From Geojedonia litorea (GTDB lineage Bacteria; Bacteroidota; Bacteroidia; Flavobacteriales; Flavobacteriaceae): a DNA stretch of 64,000 bases. Made by a program: the position numbers and the translations under genes. The stretch is from the NCBI RefSeq assembly GCF_042654525.1, contig NZ_JBHSGP010000007.1, positions 1-64,000 on the forward strand, written 5' to 3'. Position 1 is the first letter of the stretch, and every line of letters begins with the position of its first letter. Positions 26,845 to 35,399 of this stretch are shown here, one piece after another. The notes under the pieces were generated by a model. That model made no database searches, was not told the DNA's origin, and saw only the letters and a program-made list of their open reading frames with translations.

Positions 26845-26850
26845 CTTTAG

Positions 26851-26868
26851 TTTCCGCACGAGCGGAAA
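26851..26868. repeat. Compact hairpin TTTCCGC-ACGA-GCGGAAA between KASIII and methyltransferase genes
   Basis: A perfect 7-bp inverted repeat with a 4-nt loop, in the 34-bp gap between two genes of one operon. No T-run follows on the minus strand, so it is not a standard terminator. It could be a transcript-processing or stability element, or a small dispersed repeat. Confidence 0.7.
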
Positions 26869-26878
26869 TCTTTTAGTA

Positions 26879-27937
26879 TTAATATTTGTAAACTATAGCA
26901 TTAATGTGCATTCCTGCACCAACACTTGCAAATATAATAACATCACCTTTAGTTAAGCTTTGATTCTCCAATTTATTGTTTTTAACCAAATCGAATAAGG
27001 TTGGGACCGTGGCTACTGAACTATTTCCCAACTTTTGAATACTCATGGGCATAATGCCTTCAGGAATGTCAGTTTTATACAGACGGTAAAAACGTTTTAA
27101 AATAGCTTCGTCCATTTTTTCATTTGCCTGATGTATAAATATCTTTTTTACATCTTTAATGTCGGTACCACTAGAATCCAAACAAGTTTTCATGGCATTT
27201 GGAACATTAGTTAAAGCAAATTCATAGATTTTACGGCCATCCATTTTTATATATCTCGTATCACGACATAAGTCTTGATTGTTGGAGTTTCCAAAGAACA
27301 AATAGTAGGCTTCATCATAGGTAAAGCTTGCACTTTCGTGTGCTAAAATACCACCTTCATCTTCAGTGGCTTCAATAATGGTGGCGCCAGCCCCATCCGA
27401 ATAAATCATCGAATCCCGATCGTGTTTATCTACCACTCGAGAAAGGGTTTCAGATCCAATGACTAAACAACGTTTAGCCATGCCAGACTGGATGAAAGCT
27501 TTGGCTTGTATAACGCCTTCAATCCACCCGGGACATCCAAAAAGTATGTCGTAAGCCACACATTTTGGATTTTTTATTCTCAAACTGTGTTTTACTCGAG
27601 ATGCCAAACAGGGAATCATATCACTTTGTATGGTATTATGCTTTACGTCCCCAAAATTATGTGCAACAATAATATAGTCGATTGTTTCAGGATCAATTTT
27701 AGCATCAGCAATTGCTTTTTCGGCTGCAAAAAATCCAAGATCAGATGAGGTTAAATGGTGCTTGGCATAACGACGTTCAGCAATACCAGTTATGGCCTTA
27801 AATTTATCGACGATAACTTCATTTGGATGGTCTATAGTAGAACCATCAGTATTTAAAAATTGATGTTGGTGAAAGTTTTCGTTTTTCTCTATAGTATCAG
27901 GGATATAGCTCCCTGTACCGGTGATCTTTATATTCAT
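26879..27937 (-). CDS. 3-oxoacyl-ACP synthase III (KASIII/FabH-like) family protein
   Basis: A 352-residue thiolase-fold condensing enzyme. The Cys-His-Asn triad is intact: Cys135 in ILFGCPGWIEG, His269 in IFIHQANEKMDE, and Asn305 in KLGNSSVATVP. The YSDGAGATIIEA motif is typical of FabH. FabH starts fatty-acid synthesis; this member has a longer N-terminal and central region than the usual 320 residues and sits beside methyltransferase and glycosyltransferase genes. It may therefore serve a specialised acyl product instead of primary fatty-acid synthesis (inference). Confidence 0.88.
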   Translation of the reverse strand: MNIKITGTGSYIPDTIEKNENFHQHQFLNTDGSTIDHPNEVIVDKFKAITGIAERRYAKHHLTSSDLGFFAAEKAIADAKIDPETIDYIIVAHNFGDVKHNTIQSDMIPCLASRVKHSLRIKNPKCVAYDILFGCPGWIEGVIQAKAFIQSGMAKRCLVIGSETLSRVVDKHDRDSMIYSDGAGATIIEATEDEGGILAHESASFTYDEAYYLFFGNSNNQDLCRDTRYIKMDGRKIYEFALTNVPNAMKTCLDSSGTDIKDVKKIFIHQANEKMDEAILKRFYRLYKTDIPEGIMPMSIQKLGNSSVATVPTLFDLVKNNKLENQSLTKGDVIIFASVGAGMHINAIVYKY

Positions 27938-28038
27938 AAATGAAAAATGCCTTTAATAATTTTACTAATATATAAATATACAAGCAAAGAATTAAAGGCA
28001 AAAACTGCTAATATTTATTTTACGATGTTCAAATAGGT

Positions 28039-30888
28039 TTATGCTTCCATATACTCCTCAATTGGTGCACATGTACAGATTAAATTTCTATCGCCGTAAG
28101 CGTCATCTACACGTCGTACAGATGGCCAAAATTTATTGTTTTTTACATAGTCTAAAGGAAATGCTGCTTTTTCTCTGGAATAAGGCATTAGCCATTCATT
28201 AGCGGTGACTAATTCCAAAGTATGCGGTGCATTTTTTAAAACATTATTAGCATCTTCTTTCGATACACTGTCTATTTCTTTTTTGATGGATATCATAGCA
28301 TCACAAAAACGATCCATTTCAGCCTTGCTTTCACTTTCTGTAGGTTCTATCATTAAAGTACCTGCAACTGGAAATGAAACGGTTGGTGCGTGAAATCCAT
28401 AGTCCATTAATCGTTTGGCTATATCAACAACCTCAATGCCATTGGCTTTAAAAGCTCTACAATCTACAATCATTTCATGAGCAGCTCTTCCACGTTCTCC
28501 AGAGTAAAGTGTGTCAAAACTTCCTTGTAAACGTTGCTTAATATAGTTGGCATTTAAAATGGCGATTTTTGTGGCTTGCGTTAGACCTTCGGCGCCTAAC
28601 ATTTTAATGTAACCATAAGAAATTAAACAGGCCAATGCCGAACCAAAAGGCGCTGCAGAAATTGCCGTTATGGCTTTTTCACCTCCAGTTTTCACAACCG
28701 GATTTCCAGGTAAAAACGGAACTAGTTGTTTCGCAACACAAATAGGACCAACACCTGGGCCACCTCCACCATGCGGAATTGCGAATGTTTTATGTAAGTT
28801 CAAGTGACAAACGTCGGCTCCAATGTTTCCTGGGTTTGTTAAGCCTACTTGAGCATTCATGTTCGCACCATCCATATAAACTTGTCCGCCATTGTCATGG
28901 ATAATTTTAGTGATTTCTTTTATGGCAGATTCATATACACCATGTGTTGATGGATAGGTTACCATTAAAGCGGCAAGGTTATTTTTGTGAAATTCGGCTT
29001 TTTCCCTTAAGTCATCAACATCAATATTTCCTTCTGTGGTTGATTTTGTAACTACCACTTTCATTCCAGCCATAACTGCACTGGCAGGGTTGGTGCCATG
29101 GGCTGATGATGGAATCAAACAAATATCACGATGGTGATCTCCTCGAGATTCATGATAGGCTTTAATAACCATTAATCCTGCGTATTCACCTTGAGCACCT
29201 GAATTAGGTTGCAATGAGGTTGCTGCAAAACCAGTTATTTCGGTTAATTGATCTTCTAATTCCTTTAAAACTTGTTGATAGCCTCTTGCTTGCTTTAATG
29301 GTGCAAAAGGATGAATATTACCCCATTTAAACCAACTTAATGGTAGCATTTCAGCTGCTGCATTAAGTTTCATTGTACATGATCCTAATGAAATCATGGA
29401 GTGGTTAAGAGATAAGTCTTTGCGCTCCAAAGATTTGATATAACGCATCAATTCGGTTTCAGAGTGATACGTATTGAATACTTCCAAACTCAAGAAATCT
29501 GATTGACGCTGCAAGCTTGGAGCAATTCTATTTTCTTCAGTTAATGAAGAAATTATAATAGTTTCCTTGTTGGCCGCTTCGGCAAAAATAGAAATGATAT
29601 AATTTAAATCTCTTATTGACGTAGTTTCATTCAACGCAATGGTAACCGTTTCAGCATCTGGATAAAAGAAATTTACTTTCTTTTCTTTAGCTATCTTTTT
29701 TAACTTTTTCGCATCAGTTTTAATTTGAAGCGTGTCAAAATAGGATGTATTTGCCTGCTCATAACCTAATGCTTTTAACGCATTGGCTAATGTAGCAGCA
29801 GAATGATGAACTTTATTGGCTATAAACTCCAACCCTTGAGGCCCGTGATACACCGCATACATACTTGCCATAACGGCCAATAACACTTGAGCAGTACATA
29901 TGTTTGAAGTGGCTTTATCGCGTTTAATATGTTGCTCACGGGTTTGTAAAGCCATACGCAAAGCTCGATTACCGTTAGCATCTTTTGTTACGCCAATAAT
30001 ACGCCCCGGAATATCTCGCTTATACATTTCTTTTGTTGCAAAATATGCAGCATGAGGTCCTCCGTAACCCATTGGAATTCCAAAACGTTGTGTGGTTCCT
30101 ACTACAACATCTGCTCCAAATTTCCCTGGTGCTTCTAGTTTTACTAGACTTAAAATGTCAGCAGCAACAGCGACTTTAATTTGCGATGCTTGGGCTTTCT
30201 CTATAAATGATTTGATATCTGAAACTTGTCCATTTCGTCCAGGATATTGAATAATTGCTCCAAAAAACTCTGAGGAAAAATCAAAATCCGTTTCTTTACC
30301 AACCACTAATTCAACCCCAATTGGGGTTGATCGGGTTTGAAGTAATGATAAGGTTTGAGGTAAAATAGTATCTGAAACAAAGAATTTATTGACTTCAGCT
30401 TTTTTTTGCTCACGCTCTCTTACTGCGAATAGAAGGCTCATTGCTTCAGCCGCAGCGGTACTTTCGTCAAGTAGAGATGCATTGGCCAATTCCATACCCG
30501 TAAGATCGGTTACCATGGTCTGGAAATTTAGAAGGGCTTCCAATCGGCCTTGAGCAATTTCAGCTTGATAAGGCGTATAGGCTGTATACCAACCTGGATT
30601 TTCTAGAATATTACGTTGGATGACCGCTGGCAAAATGGTAGGATGATAGCCTAAACCGATATAGGTTTTGTAAACCTTATTTTTCTTTGACAGTTCATGG
30701 GCATGAATAAGATATTCATTTTCGGTCATTGGTTCGTCTAAATTCAATCCATTTTTTAAACGGATATCATTTGGAATGGTTTCGTTGATAAGCTGATCTA
30801 GAGAATCAACACCAATGGTTTTTAACATTTCTTGTTGATCTTCTTCACGAGGACCAATATGACGAAGTGCGAAAGCGTTTGTATTCAT
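28039..30888 (-). CDS. gcvP: Glycine dehydrogenase (decarboxylating), glycine cleavage P protein
   Basis: A PLP enzyme that decarboxylates glycine and passes aminomethyl to the lipoyl H protein. The 949 residues are the fused homodimeric form, with an N-terminal half (RHIGPREEDQQEML at the start, YTPYQAEIAQGRLEALLNFQ, DESTAAAEAM) and a C-terminal catalytic half. The PLP lysine is Lys700 in LNLHKTFAIPHGGGGPG. Other landmarks are MISLGSCTMKLNAAAEM and LQPNSGAQGEYAGLM. It appears monocistronic; gcvT and gcvH are not in the window. A TAnnTTTG box lies on the minus strand at 30914-30921. Confidence 0.97.
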   Translation of the reverse strand: MNTNAFALRHIGPREEDQQEMLKTIGVDSLDQLINETIPNDIRLKNGLNLDEPMTENEYLIHAHELSKKNKVYKTYIGLGYHPTILPAVIQRNILENPGWYTAYTPYQAEIAQGRLEALLNFQTMVTDLTGMELANASLLDESTAAAEAMSLLFAVREREQKKAEVNKFFVSDTILPQTLSLLQTRSTPIGVELVVGKETDFDFSSEFFGAIIQYPGRNGQVSDIKSFIEKAQASQIKVAVAADILSLVKLEAPGKFGADVVVGTTQRFGIPMGYGGPHAAYFATKEMYKRDIPGRIIGVTKDANGNRALRMALQTREQHIKRDKATSNICTAQVLLAVMASMYAVYHGPQGLEFIANKVHHSAATLANALKALGYEQANTSYFDTLQIKTDAKKLKKIAKEKKVNFFYPDAETVTIALNETTSIRDLNYIISIFAEAANKETIIISSLTEENRIAPSLQRQSDFLSLEVFNTYHSETELMRYIKSLERKDLSLNHSMISLGSCTMKLNAAAEMLPLSWFKWGNIHPFAPLKQARGYQQVLKELEDQLTEITGFAATSLQPNSGAQGEYAGLMVIKAYHESRGDHHRDICLIPSSAHGTNPASAVMAGMKVVVTKSTTEGNIDVDDLREKAEFHKNNLAALMVTYPSTHGVYESAIKEITKIIHDNGGQVYMDGANMNAQVGLTNPGNIGADVCHLNLHKTFAIPHGGGGPGVGPICVAKQLVPFLPGNPVVKTGGEKAITAISAAPFGSALACLISYGYIKMLGAEGLTQATKIAILNANYIKQRLQGSFDTLYSGERGRAAHEMIVDCRAFKANGIEVVDIAKRLMDYGFHAPTVSFPVAGTLMIEPTESESKAEMDRFCDAMISIKKEIDSVSKEDANNVLKNAPHTLELVTANEWLMPYSREKAAFPLDYVKNNKFWPSVRRVDDAYGDRNLICTCAPIEEYMEA

Positions 30889-30913
30889 TAAAAATAGGTT
30901 CTGTTTTGAAGCG

Positions 30914-30921
30914 CAAAATTA
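30914..30921 (-). promoter_or_regulatory. -7 promoter element for gcvP
   Basis: On the minus strand TAATTTTG, an exact TAnnTTTG match, 26 bp upstream of the gcvP start. No folded glycine-riboswitch-like leader fits in so short a distance. Confidence 0.5.
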
Positions 30922-30995
30922 CATAAATCTTAAGGTATTTTGACTATGTAAATCCAAAGTTTTTAACGAATTATAACTGTTATTAACACTTTGCG

Positions 30996-31003
30996 TATTT
31001 TTG
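30996..31003 (+). promoter_or_regulatory. -7 promoter element abutting the start codon of the UbiA-like gene
   Basis: TATTTTTG ends 4 bp before the ATG at 31008, so the transcript would be leaderless or nearly so. Confidence 0.48.
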
Positions 31004-31007
31004 TGTT

Positions 31008-31838
31008 ATGAAGGTGTTAAAGCAGATATTTGATTTTTATATCAATAGCAGCATTCATGTGGCTTTATCGGTTTTTTCGCTGGCTTGGATTACACTTCTA
31101 GAATTTAATTTGCCTTATGACGAATCTGTACTGTATTTTATATTTTACGCTACCATAACTGGTTATAATTTTGTCAAGTATTTTGGAATTGCAAAATTTC
31201 ATCATCGCAGTTTGGCCAATTGGCTAAAAATCATTCAGCTGTTTTCATTGCTTTGCTTCATTTTATTAGGCTATTATGCAATTAGACTTGAAGTCAAAAC
31301 CTTAATATATATTTCAATATTTGGGTTCGTGACATTTTTATATGCGATTCCTTTTTTGCCCAAACATTTATTTATGGATGAAAAGCAGAATTTAAGAAGC
31401 ATTGGTGGCCTAAAAGTCTATGTGATTGCGTTAGTTTGGGCAGGAGTAACTGTATTTATACCTGTAATTAATGCGAATTATCCACTTGATTTAAATGTTT
31501 GTATTACCGCCCTCCAACGCTTCTTGTTAGTGGTTGCTTTAATGCTGCCGTTTGAAATTAGAGATCTTAATTATGATAGTTTAAAATTGTCAACTATCCC
31601 ACAACTTATAGGTGTTAATCGCACCAAATTTCTTGGATTATTGTTGCTCTTGGGCTTTTGCTTAATGGAATTTTTAAAGGATAACTTAAACGCAATTCAT
31701 GTTGTGAGTGCATGTGTTGTAGGTTTGGTTACTTTAATATTGATTTGCTTTTCAAGACAAGATCAAGGAAAGTATTACAGTGGGTTTTGGGTAGAAGGCA
31801 TCCCAATAGTATGGTTGCTTTTAATTTTGCTGCTGTAG
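31008..31838 (+). CDS. UbiA-like polytopic membrane protein of unknown function
   Basis: A 276-residue protein with about eight hydrophobic helices. Spacing and topology recall UbiA prenyltransferases, and LLPFEIRDLNYDSLKLSTIPQ stands where UbiA proteins have their second Asp-rich loop. A first NDxxDxxxD motif is not evident: the corresponding loop reads YNFVKYFGIAKFHH. Enzyme activity is therefore uncertain. Homologous unnamed genes are common in Flavobacteriaceae. Its 3' end overlaps the convergent anti-sigma-like gene by 18 bp. It is divergent from gcvP. Confidence 0.7.
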   Translation: MKVLKQIFDFYINSSIHVALSVFSLAWITLLEFNLPYDESVLYFIFYATITGYNFVKYFGIAKFHHRSLANWLKIIQLFSLLCFILLGYYAIRLEVKTLIYISIFGFVTFLYAIPFLPKHLFMDEKQNLRSIGGLKVYVIALVWAGVTVFIPVINANYPLDLNVCITALQRFLLVVALMLPFEIRDLNYDSLKLSTIPQLIGVNRTKFLGLLLLLGFCLMEFLKDNLNAIHVVSACVVGLVTLILICFSRQDQGKYYSGFWVEGIPIVWLLLILLL

Positions 31839-32078
31839 TTGTTCTTCAAATGATTTTTTTAAAGCCTTTTGTTCTTCGATTTTAAGACATTCAACTTTTG
31901 AAGATTTTATGGTTTTTGTTAGAGTCCGGTTTTTTTTGATGTAAGCCCGTGTAATTCTGCACCAAGACACACGAATATTTAATTTGATCTTTTCCCAAAA
32001 GGTCGATTCGCCATACTGTGATTTGTCACAGATGTGCTGTGCTTCTTCACATGATATAAAAAGAAAGTTTTTCTTCAT
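31821..32078 (-). CDS. Small anti-sigma-like protein (85 aa), partner of the adjacent ECF sigma factor
   Basis: An 85-residue soluble protein that starts 1 bp after the sigma-factor stop codon, so the two are co-transcribed. The N-terminus reads ISCEEAQHICDKSQYGE and the middle FWEKIKLNIRVSWCRITRAY. This resembles the short zinc-finger (HC2-like) proteins that follow ECF sigma genes in flavobacteria, which carry Cys...His-x2-Cys and then CxxC. Here the last pair reads C-R-I-T, so one Cys appears lost. Binding of the sigma factor is inferred from position and motif. There is no transmembrane helix, unlike FecR-type anti-sigmas. Confidence 0.68.
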   Translation of the reverse strand: MKKNFLFISCEEAQHICDKSQYGESTFWEKIKLNIRVSWCRITRAYIKKNRTLTKTIKSSKVECLKIEEQKALKKSFEEQLQQQN

Positions 32079-32079
32079 A

Positions 32080-32637
32080 TTATTTTTTAAACCAAGTTTC
32101 TTCCATGCAGCTGGCCATAGCTACTCTCGCTCTATGTATAATAACCCAAAGGTTAGACGCTGTGATATTTAGTTCATTACATATTGCTTCGGTTTCGTGG
32201 TTTAAAATGGTTTTCATCTTAAACACTTGAGCCTGTTTTTCGGGTAATTTACTTAAACAATTATAAATAGCATCCTCCAATTCAGAGTTTTCCATCACGT
32301 CTTCGGCCGTTTTATCAAACGGGTCTGCAACACGCTCTTCCAGCCAATCTCCTTCATTTTCATCACTGCTGTAGTTCATTCGTACTTCAGCTTTTCCTTT
32401 ATTGGAATTTATTTTTCGATAATAATCGATGATTTTTCGTTTTAAAATTGAAATCAACCAAGTGCGTTCACTTGCTTCTCCTTTAAAATTTTTCATCGAT
32501 TTTAAACCTGCAAAAAATGTGTCCTGTACCAAATCTTTGGCAATTTCTCTATCATTTACACGTGTTATGGTGTAATTGAAAAGATAATCGGCATAGTTAT
32601 CAATCCATTTGTTAGGATCTATTTGATGATTTGGCAT
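32080..32637 (-). CDS. ECF-type RNA polymerase sigma factor
   Basis: The start is placed at ATG 32637 (MPNHQIDPNKW), 185 residues. The longer frame from 32685 would overlap the M3 peptidase gene and adds a lysine-rich tail unusual for the family. Region 2 is YLFNYTITRVNDREIAKDLV and QDTFFAGLKSMKNFKG, then ERTWLISILKRKIIDYYRK (region 2.4). Region 4 is LSKLPEKQAQVFKMK and ITASNLWVIIHRAR. The acidic linker between them is long (GDWLEERVADPFDKTAEDVME). It is followed directly by the anti-sigma-like gene. Its regulon is unknown. Confidence 0.9.
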   Translation of the reverse strand: MPNHQIDPNKWIDNYADYLFNYTITRVNDREIAKDLVQDTFFAGLKSMKNFKGEASERTWLISILKRKIIDYYRKINSNKGKAEVRMNYSSDENEGDWLEERVADPFDKTAEDVMENSELEDAIYNCLSKLPEKQAQVFKMKTILNHETEAICNELNITASNLWVIIHRARVAMASCMEETWFKK

Positions 32638-32674
32638 TTTCTTTTTCAGTTTATTCAAAAATAGAATAAAAAAC

Positions 32675-34708
32675 TTATTTCTCAATCAACCCCGCACGTT
32701 TTAATAAGGCTTCGGGTTGTGGGGCCTTCCCTCTAAAACGTTTGTAAAGTATCATTGGGTCTTCAATACCACCTTGAGAAAGTATATTGTCTTTAAATTT
32801 TTCGGAGACAACTTCATTAAAAATACCTTCTTCTTTAAAATATTCAAAAGCGTCGGCATCCAAAACTTCAGCCCATTTATAGCTGTAGTAGCCAGAACTG
32901 TATCCGCCTTGAAAAATATGTGAAAACGATGTGCTCATACAGTTTTCGGCAACATCTGGAAAAAGTTTGGTATTTTCAAAAGCGTTAAGCTCATGGGCTT
33001 TTACATTATTGATTTTGGAAGGATCTTGACCATGCCAACTCATATCTAGTAAGCCAAAACTTAATTGGCGTAGTGTTTGCATCCCTTCGTGAAATGCTGC
33101 CGACTCCTTAATTTTGTTTACTAAATCCATAGGGATAACTTCACCGGATTCATAGTGGGTGGCAAACAGTTCCAGTGCTTCTTTCTCGTAACACCAATTT
33201 TCTAATACCTGACTTGGCAATTCTACAAAATCCCAAAATACGCTCGTTCCAGATAAACTAGGGTAAGTGGTATTAGCCAGCATTCCGTGCAGGGCATGAC
33301 CAAATTCATGGAATAAGGTGGTGACTTCATTAAAGGTCAATAATGAAGGCTTTGTTTTGGTAGGTTTTGTAAAGTTACACACGATTGAAATGTGAGGTCT
33401 ATCATTTATACCATTTTTGATGGCTTGAGACTTATATGAGGTCATCCAGGCGCCATTGCGTTTTCCAGGTCTAGGGAAAAAATCTGCGTAAAAAATGGAA
33501 ATCAATTCACCTTTGGCATCAGTTACTTTATAGGTTAATACTTCTTGATGGTATTTGTCAATGGTATTTATTTCTTCAAATTTTAAACCAAACAAACGTT
33601 CTGCGATGATAAAAACACCATTGATAACATTTTCGAGTTTAAAATATGGCTTCAATTGTTCATCATCAAGGTCAAATAATTTTTGCTTGAGTTTTTCTGA
33701 ATAATATGCCGAGTCCCACTTTTCTAAATGTGTTATCGCATCCAATTCCTTTGCGAAATTTTGTAGGGTATTAAATTCACGTTCGGCAGCTGGTTTAGCT
33801 TTTTCTAGAAGTTCATTCAAAAAAGTTTCTACAGTTTCTGGTGTTTTCGCCATACGCTCTTCTAAAACAAAATGCGCATGCGTTTTATAACCTAATAACT
33901 GCGCGCGTTTAAAACGAAGTTTGGCAATTTGCAGAACATTATCTTGATTGTCGAATTTATCTCCTTTGAAGGCTTTGGCACCGGCCGCAATGGCTACTTG
34001 TTTTCGCAGCTCGCGGTTATCGGCATAGGTAATAAAAGGGATATAGCTAGGGTAATCTAAAGTAATCAACCAACCATCTTTTCCTTTACTTTCAGCTAAT
34101 TGCTTGGCTGCTTCTTTGGCACCTTCTGGCAATCCTGATAGATCATCTTCGTTGGTAATATGCAATTCATAATTGTTGGTTTCAGCCAACACATTTTCGC
34201 CAAATTTGAGTTTAAGTTTGCTCAACTTCTTATCAATAGTGCGTAATTGTTTCTTTTTCTCTTCTGATAAATTAGCGCCATTTCTAGAAAAACTCTTGTA
34301 TTTTTTATCCAATAAGGTCTGCTGTTCTGTGTTCAAATTTAGACTGTCTTTAAGGTCATAAACAGTTTTAACTCGTTTAAACAGCTTTTCATTTAGCGTG
34401 ATGTCATTACTAAATTCTGATAAAAGCGGTGACACTTTTTGGGCAATACTTTGAATTTTATCGTTGGTTTCGGCTGAATTCAAATTAAAAAACAGACTCG
34501 ATATTCGTCCTAATTCTTCGCCAGAAAACTCTAAAGCCTCAATGGTATTTTGAAAAGTTGGTTGTTCAGGATTATTAACTATAACATCTATTTCGGATTT
34601 GGCTTTGGCAATGGACTTTTTAAAAGCTGGTAAAAAATGTTCGTCCTTAATTTGTGAAAAAGGTGCAGTATTGTAAGGTGTATTGAAAGGTGTATTTAGA
34701 ATATTCAT
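32675..34708 (-). CDS. M3-family metallopeptidase (Dcp/oligopeptidase A-like)
   Basis: A 677-residue zinc oligopeptidase. The catalytic motif HEFGH is in TTLFHEFGHALHGML, with the downstream Glu in SVFWDFVELPSQVLENW. The N-terminus reads FNTPYNTAPFSQIKDEHFLP, typical of flavobacterial Dcp-like enzymes. No signal peptide is evident, so it is probably cytoplasmic, degrading peptides and cleaved signal peptides. Dcp versus OpdA specificity cannot be set from sequence alone. The sigma factor follows 37 bp downstream on the same strand. Confidence 0.92.
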   Translation of the reverse strand: MNILNTPFNTPYNTAPFSQIKDEHFLPAFKKSIAKAKSEIDVIVNNPEQPTFQNTIEALEFSGEELGRISSLFFNLNSAETNDKIQSIAQKVSPLLSEFSNDITLNEKLFKRVKTVYDLKDSLNLNTEQQTLLDKKYKSFSRNGANLSEEKKKQLRTIDKKLSKLKLKFGENVLAETNNYELHITNEDDLSGLPEGAKEAAKQLAESKGKDGWLITLDYPSYIPFITYADNRELRKQVAIAAGAKAFKGDKFDNQDNVLQIAKLRFKRAQLLGYKTHAHFVLEERMAKTPETVETFLNELLEKAKPAAEREFNTLQNFAKELDAITHLEKWDSAYYSEKLKQKLFDLDDEQLKPYFKLENVINGVFIIAERLFGLKFEEINTIDKYHQEVLTYKVTDAKGELISIFYADFFPRPGKRNGAWMTSYKSQAIKNGINDRPHISIVCNFTKPTKTKPSLLTFNEVTTLFHEFGHALHGMLANTTYPSLSGTSVFWDFVELPSQVLENWCYEKEALELFATHYESGEVIPMDLVNKIKESAAFHEGMQTLRQLSFGLLDMSWHGQDPSKINNVKAHELNAFENTKLFPDVAENCMSTSFSHIFQGGYSSGYYSYKWAEVLDADAFEYFKEEGIFNEVVSEKFKDNILSQGGIEDPMILYKRFRGKAPQPEALLKRAGLIEK

Positions 34709-34914
34709 ATTAAAGGGACACTACTATTTGTAAGTTATAGAGACAGGTTCGTGTTATTTTTCTTACTAGAGTATTGATTTACTGATAATTAACTAAAATT
34801 TATGTTGCGATTAAAAATATATTCTTACTTTTGCGAAAGAATCACGAAGAGAGTTTTTTTGTACTCTTTATAATTGATTAATAGCTTTAAAACCTCGATG
34901 TATATCGGGGTTTT
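34709..34914. promoter_or_regulatory. Intergenic region between the M3 peptidase and purE
   Basis: 206 bp. It must hold the M3 peptidase promoter (minus strand; none recognised), and it contains a good plus-strand promoter at 34805-34833 with no protein gene downstream, treated as a candidate small RNA. No ORF of note was seen. Confidence 0.5.
34805..34833 (+). promoter_or_regulatory. Bacteroidota promoter (TTG-N18-TACTTTTG) with no downstream protein gene
   Basis: TTG at 34805-34807, 18 nt, then TACTTTTG at 34826-34833. This is the best-spaced plus-strand promoter noticed in the window. The next plus-strand gene begins at 36720, beyond a terminator and two minus-strand genes. Confidence 0.55.
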
Positions 34915-34916
34915 TT
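34838..34916 (+). ncRNA. Candidate small RNA (about 79 nt)
   Basis: Inferred from a promoter ending at 34833 and an intrinsic terminator at 34889-34916 on the same strand. Between them lies a second stem (34848-34854 with 34863-34869, one wobble, loop TTTTTTGT) and an AT-rich single-stranded stretch. The transcript would start near 34838 and end in T6, with its 3' end running 2 nt into purE on the opposite strand. No RNA family was recognised. Alternatively the terminator may only serve purEK and the promoter may be chance. Confidence 0.35.
34889..34916. terminator. Terminator after purE, also facing the plus strand
   Basis: An 11-bp stem with one wobble (34889-34899 with 34904-34914) and a GTAT tetraloop. 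On the plus strand it is followed by T to 34916; on the minus strand by a T4 run just after the purE stop codon. Confidence 0.8.
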
Positions 34917-35397
34917 AAATTAAATCCTTTGATGATTCTATAACTTTGCGCTTTAGACCTTCCTTGAAAATAACAATTTTATCTAATACACATTTATCTG
35001 AACTACCAATGATTTGTGCTGCTAAAATACCAGCATTTTTTGCGCCGTTAAGTGCAACTGTTGCAACAGGAACGCCTCCCGGCATTTGAAGTATAGATAA
35101 AACCGAATCCCAACCGTCAATAGAGTTACTGCTTTTAACAGGAACTCCTATCACGGGTAAAGGTGATAATGAAGCGATCATTCCTGGTAAATGAGCAGCG
35201 CCTCCAGCACCGGCAATAATAACCGATATCCCTCTGGTGTGCGCATTTTTTCCATAGTCGAACATTTTTTCTGGAGTTCTGTGCGCAGAAACAATGTCAA
35301 CTTCAATTTCAATATCAAAGCCTTTTAAAATGTCTATGGCTTCTTGCATAACGGGAAGGTCACTTTTACTTCCCATGATGATTCCTACTTTACTCAT
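34915..35397 (-). CDS. purE: N5-carboxyaminoimidazole ribonucleotide mutase
   Basis: Converts N5-CAIR to CAIR in de novo purine synthesis (class I PurE, acting after PurK). The 160 residues are the standard length: VGIIMGSKSDLPVMQEA at the N-terminus (Ser and Asp of the phosphate/substrate site), SAHRTPEKMFDYG with the catalytic His, IAGAGGAAHLPGMIAS, and VPVKSSNSIDGWDSVLSI. It lies 2 bp downstream of purK and both end at the 34889 hairpin, so purKE forms a two-gene operon. Confidence 0.96.
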   Translation of the reverse strand: MSKVGIIMGSKSDLPVMQEAIDILKGFDIEIEVDIVSAHRTPEKMFDYGKNAHTRGISVIIAGAGGAAHLPGMIASLSPLPVIGVPVKSSNSIDGWDSVLSILQMPGGVPVATVALNGAKNAGILAAQIIGSSDKCVLDKIVIFKEGLKRKVIESSKDLI

Positions 35398-35399
35398 AA

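Noticed and set aside
26844..26859. GTG start for the methyltransferase
   Set aside because: It lies in a perfect hairpin and adds only five residues; the ATG at 26844 is preferred.
32637..32685. Longer start for the ECF sigma factor
   Set aside because: The extension overlaps the M3 peptidase gene by 11 bp and adds a lysine-rich tail unlike the family; the ATG at 32637 fits better.
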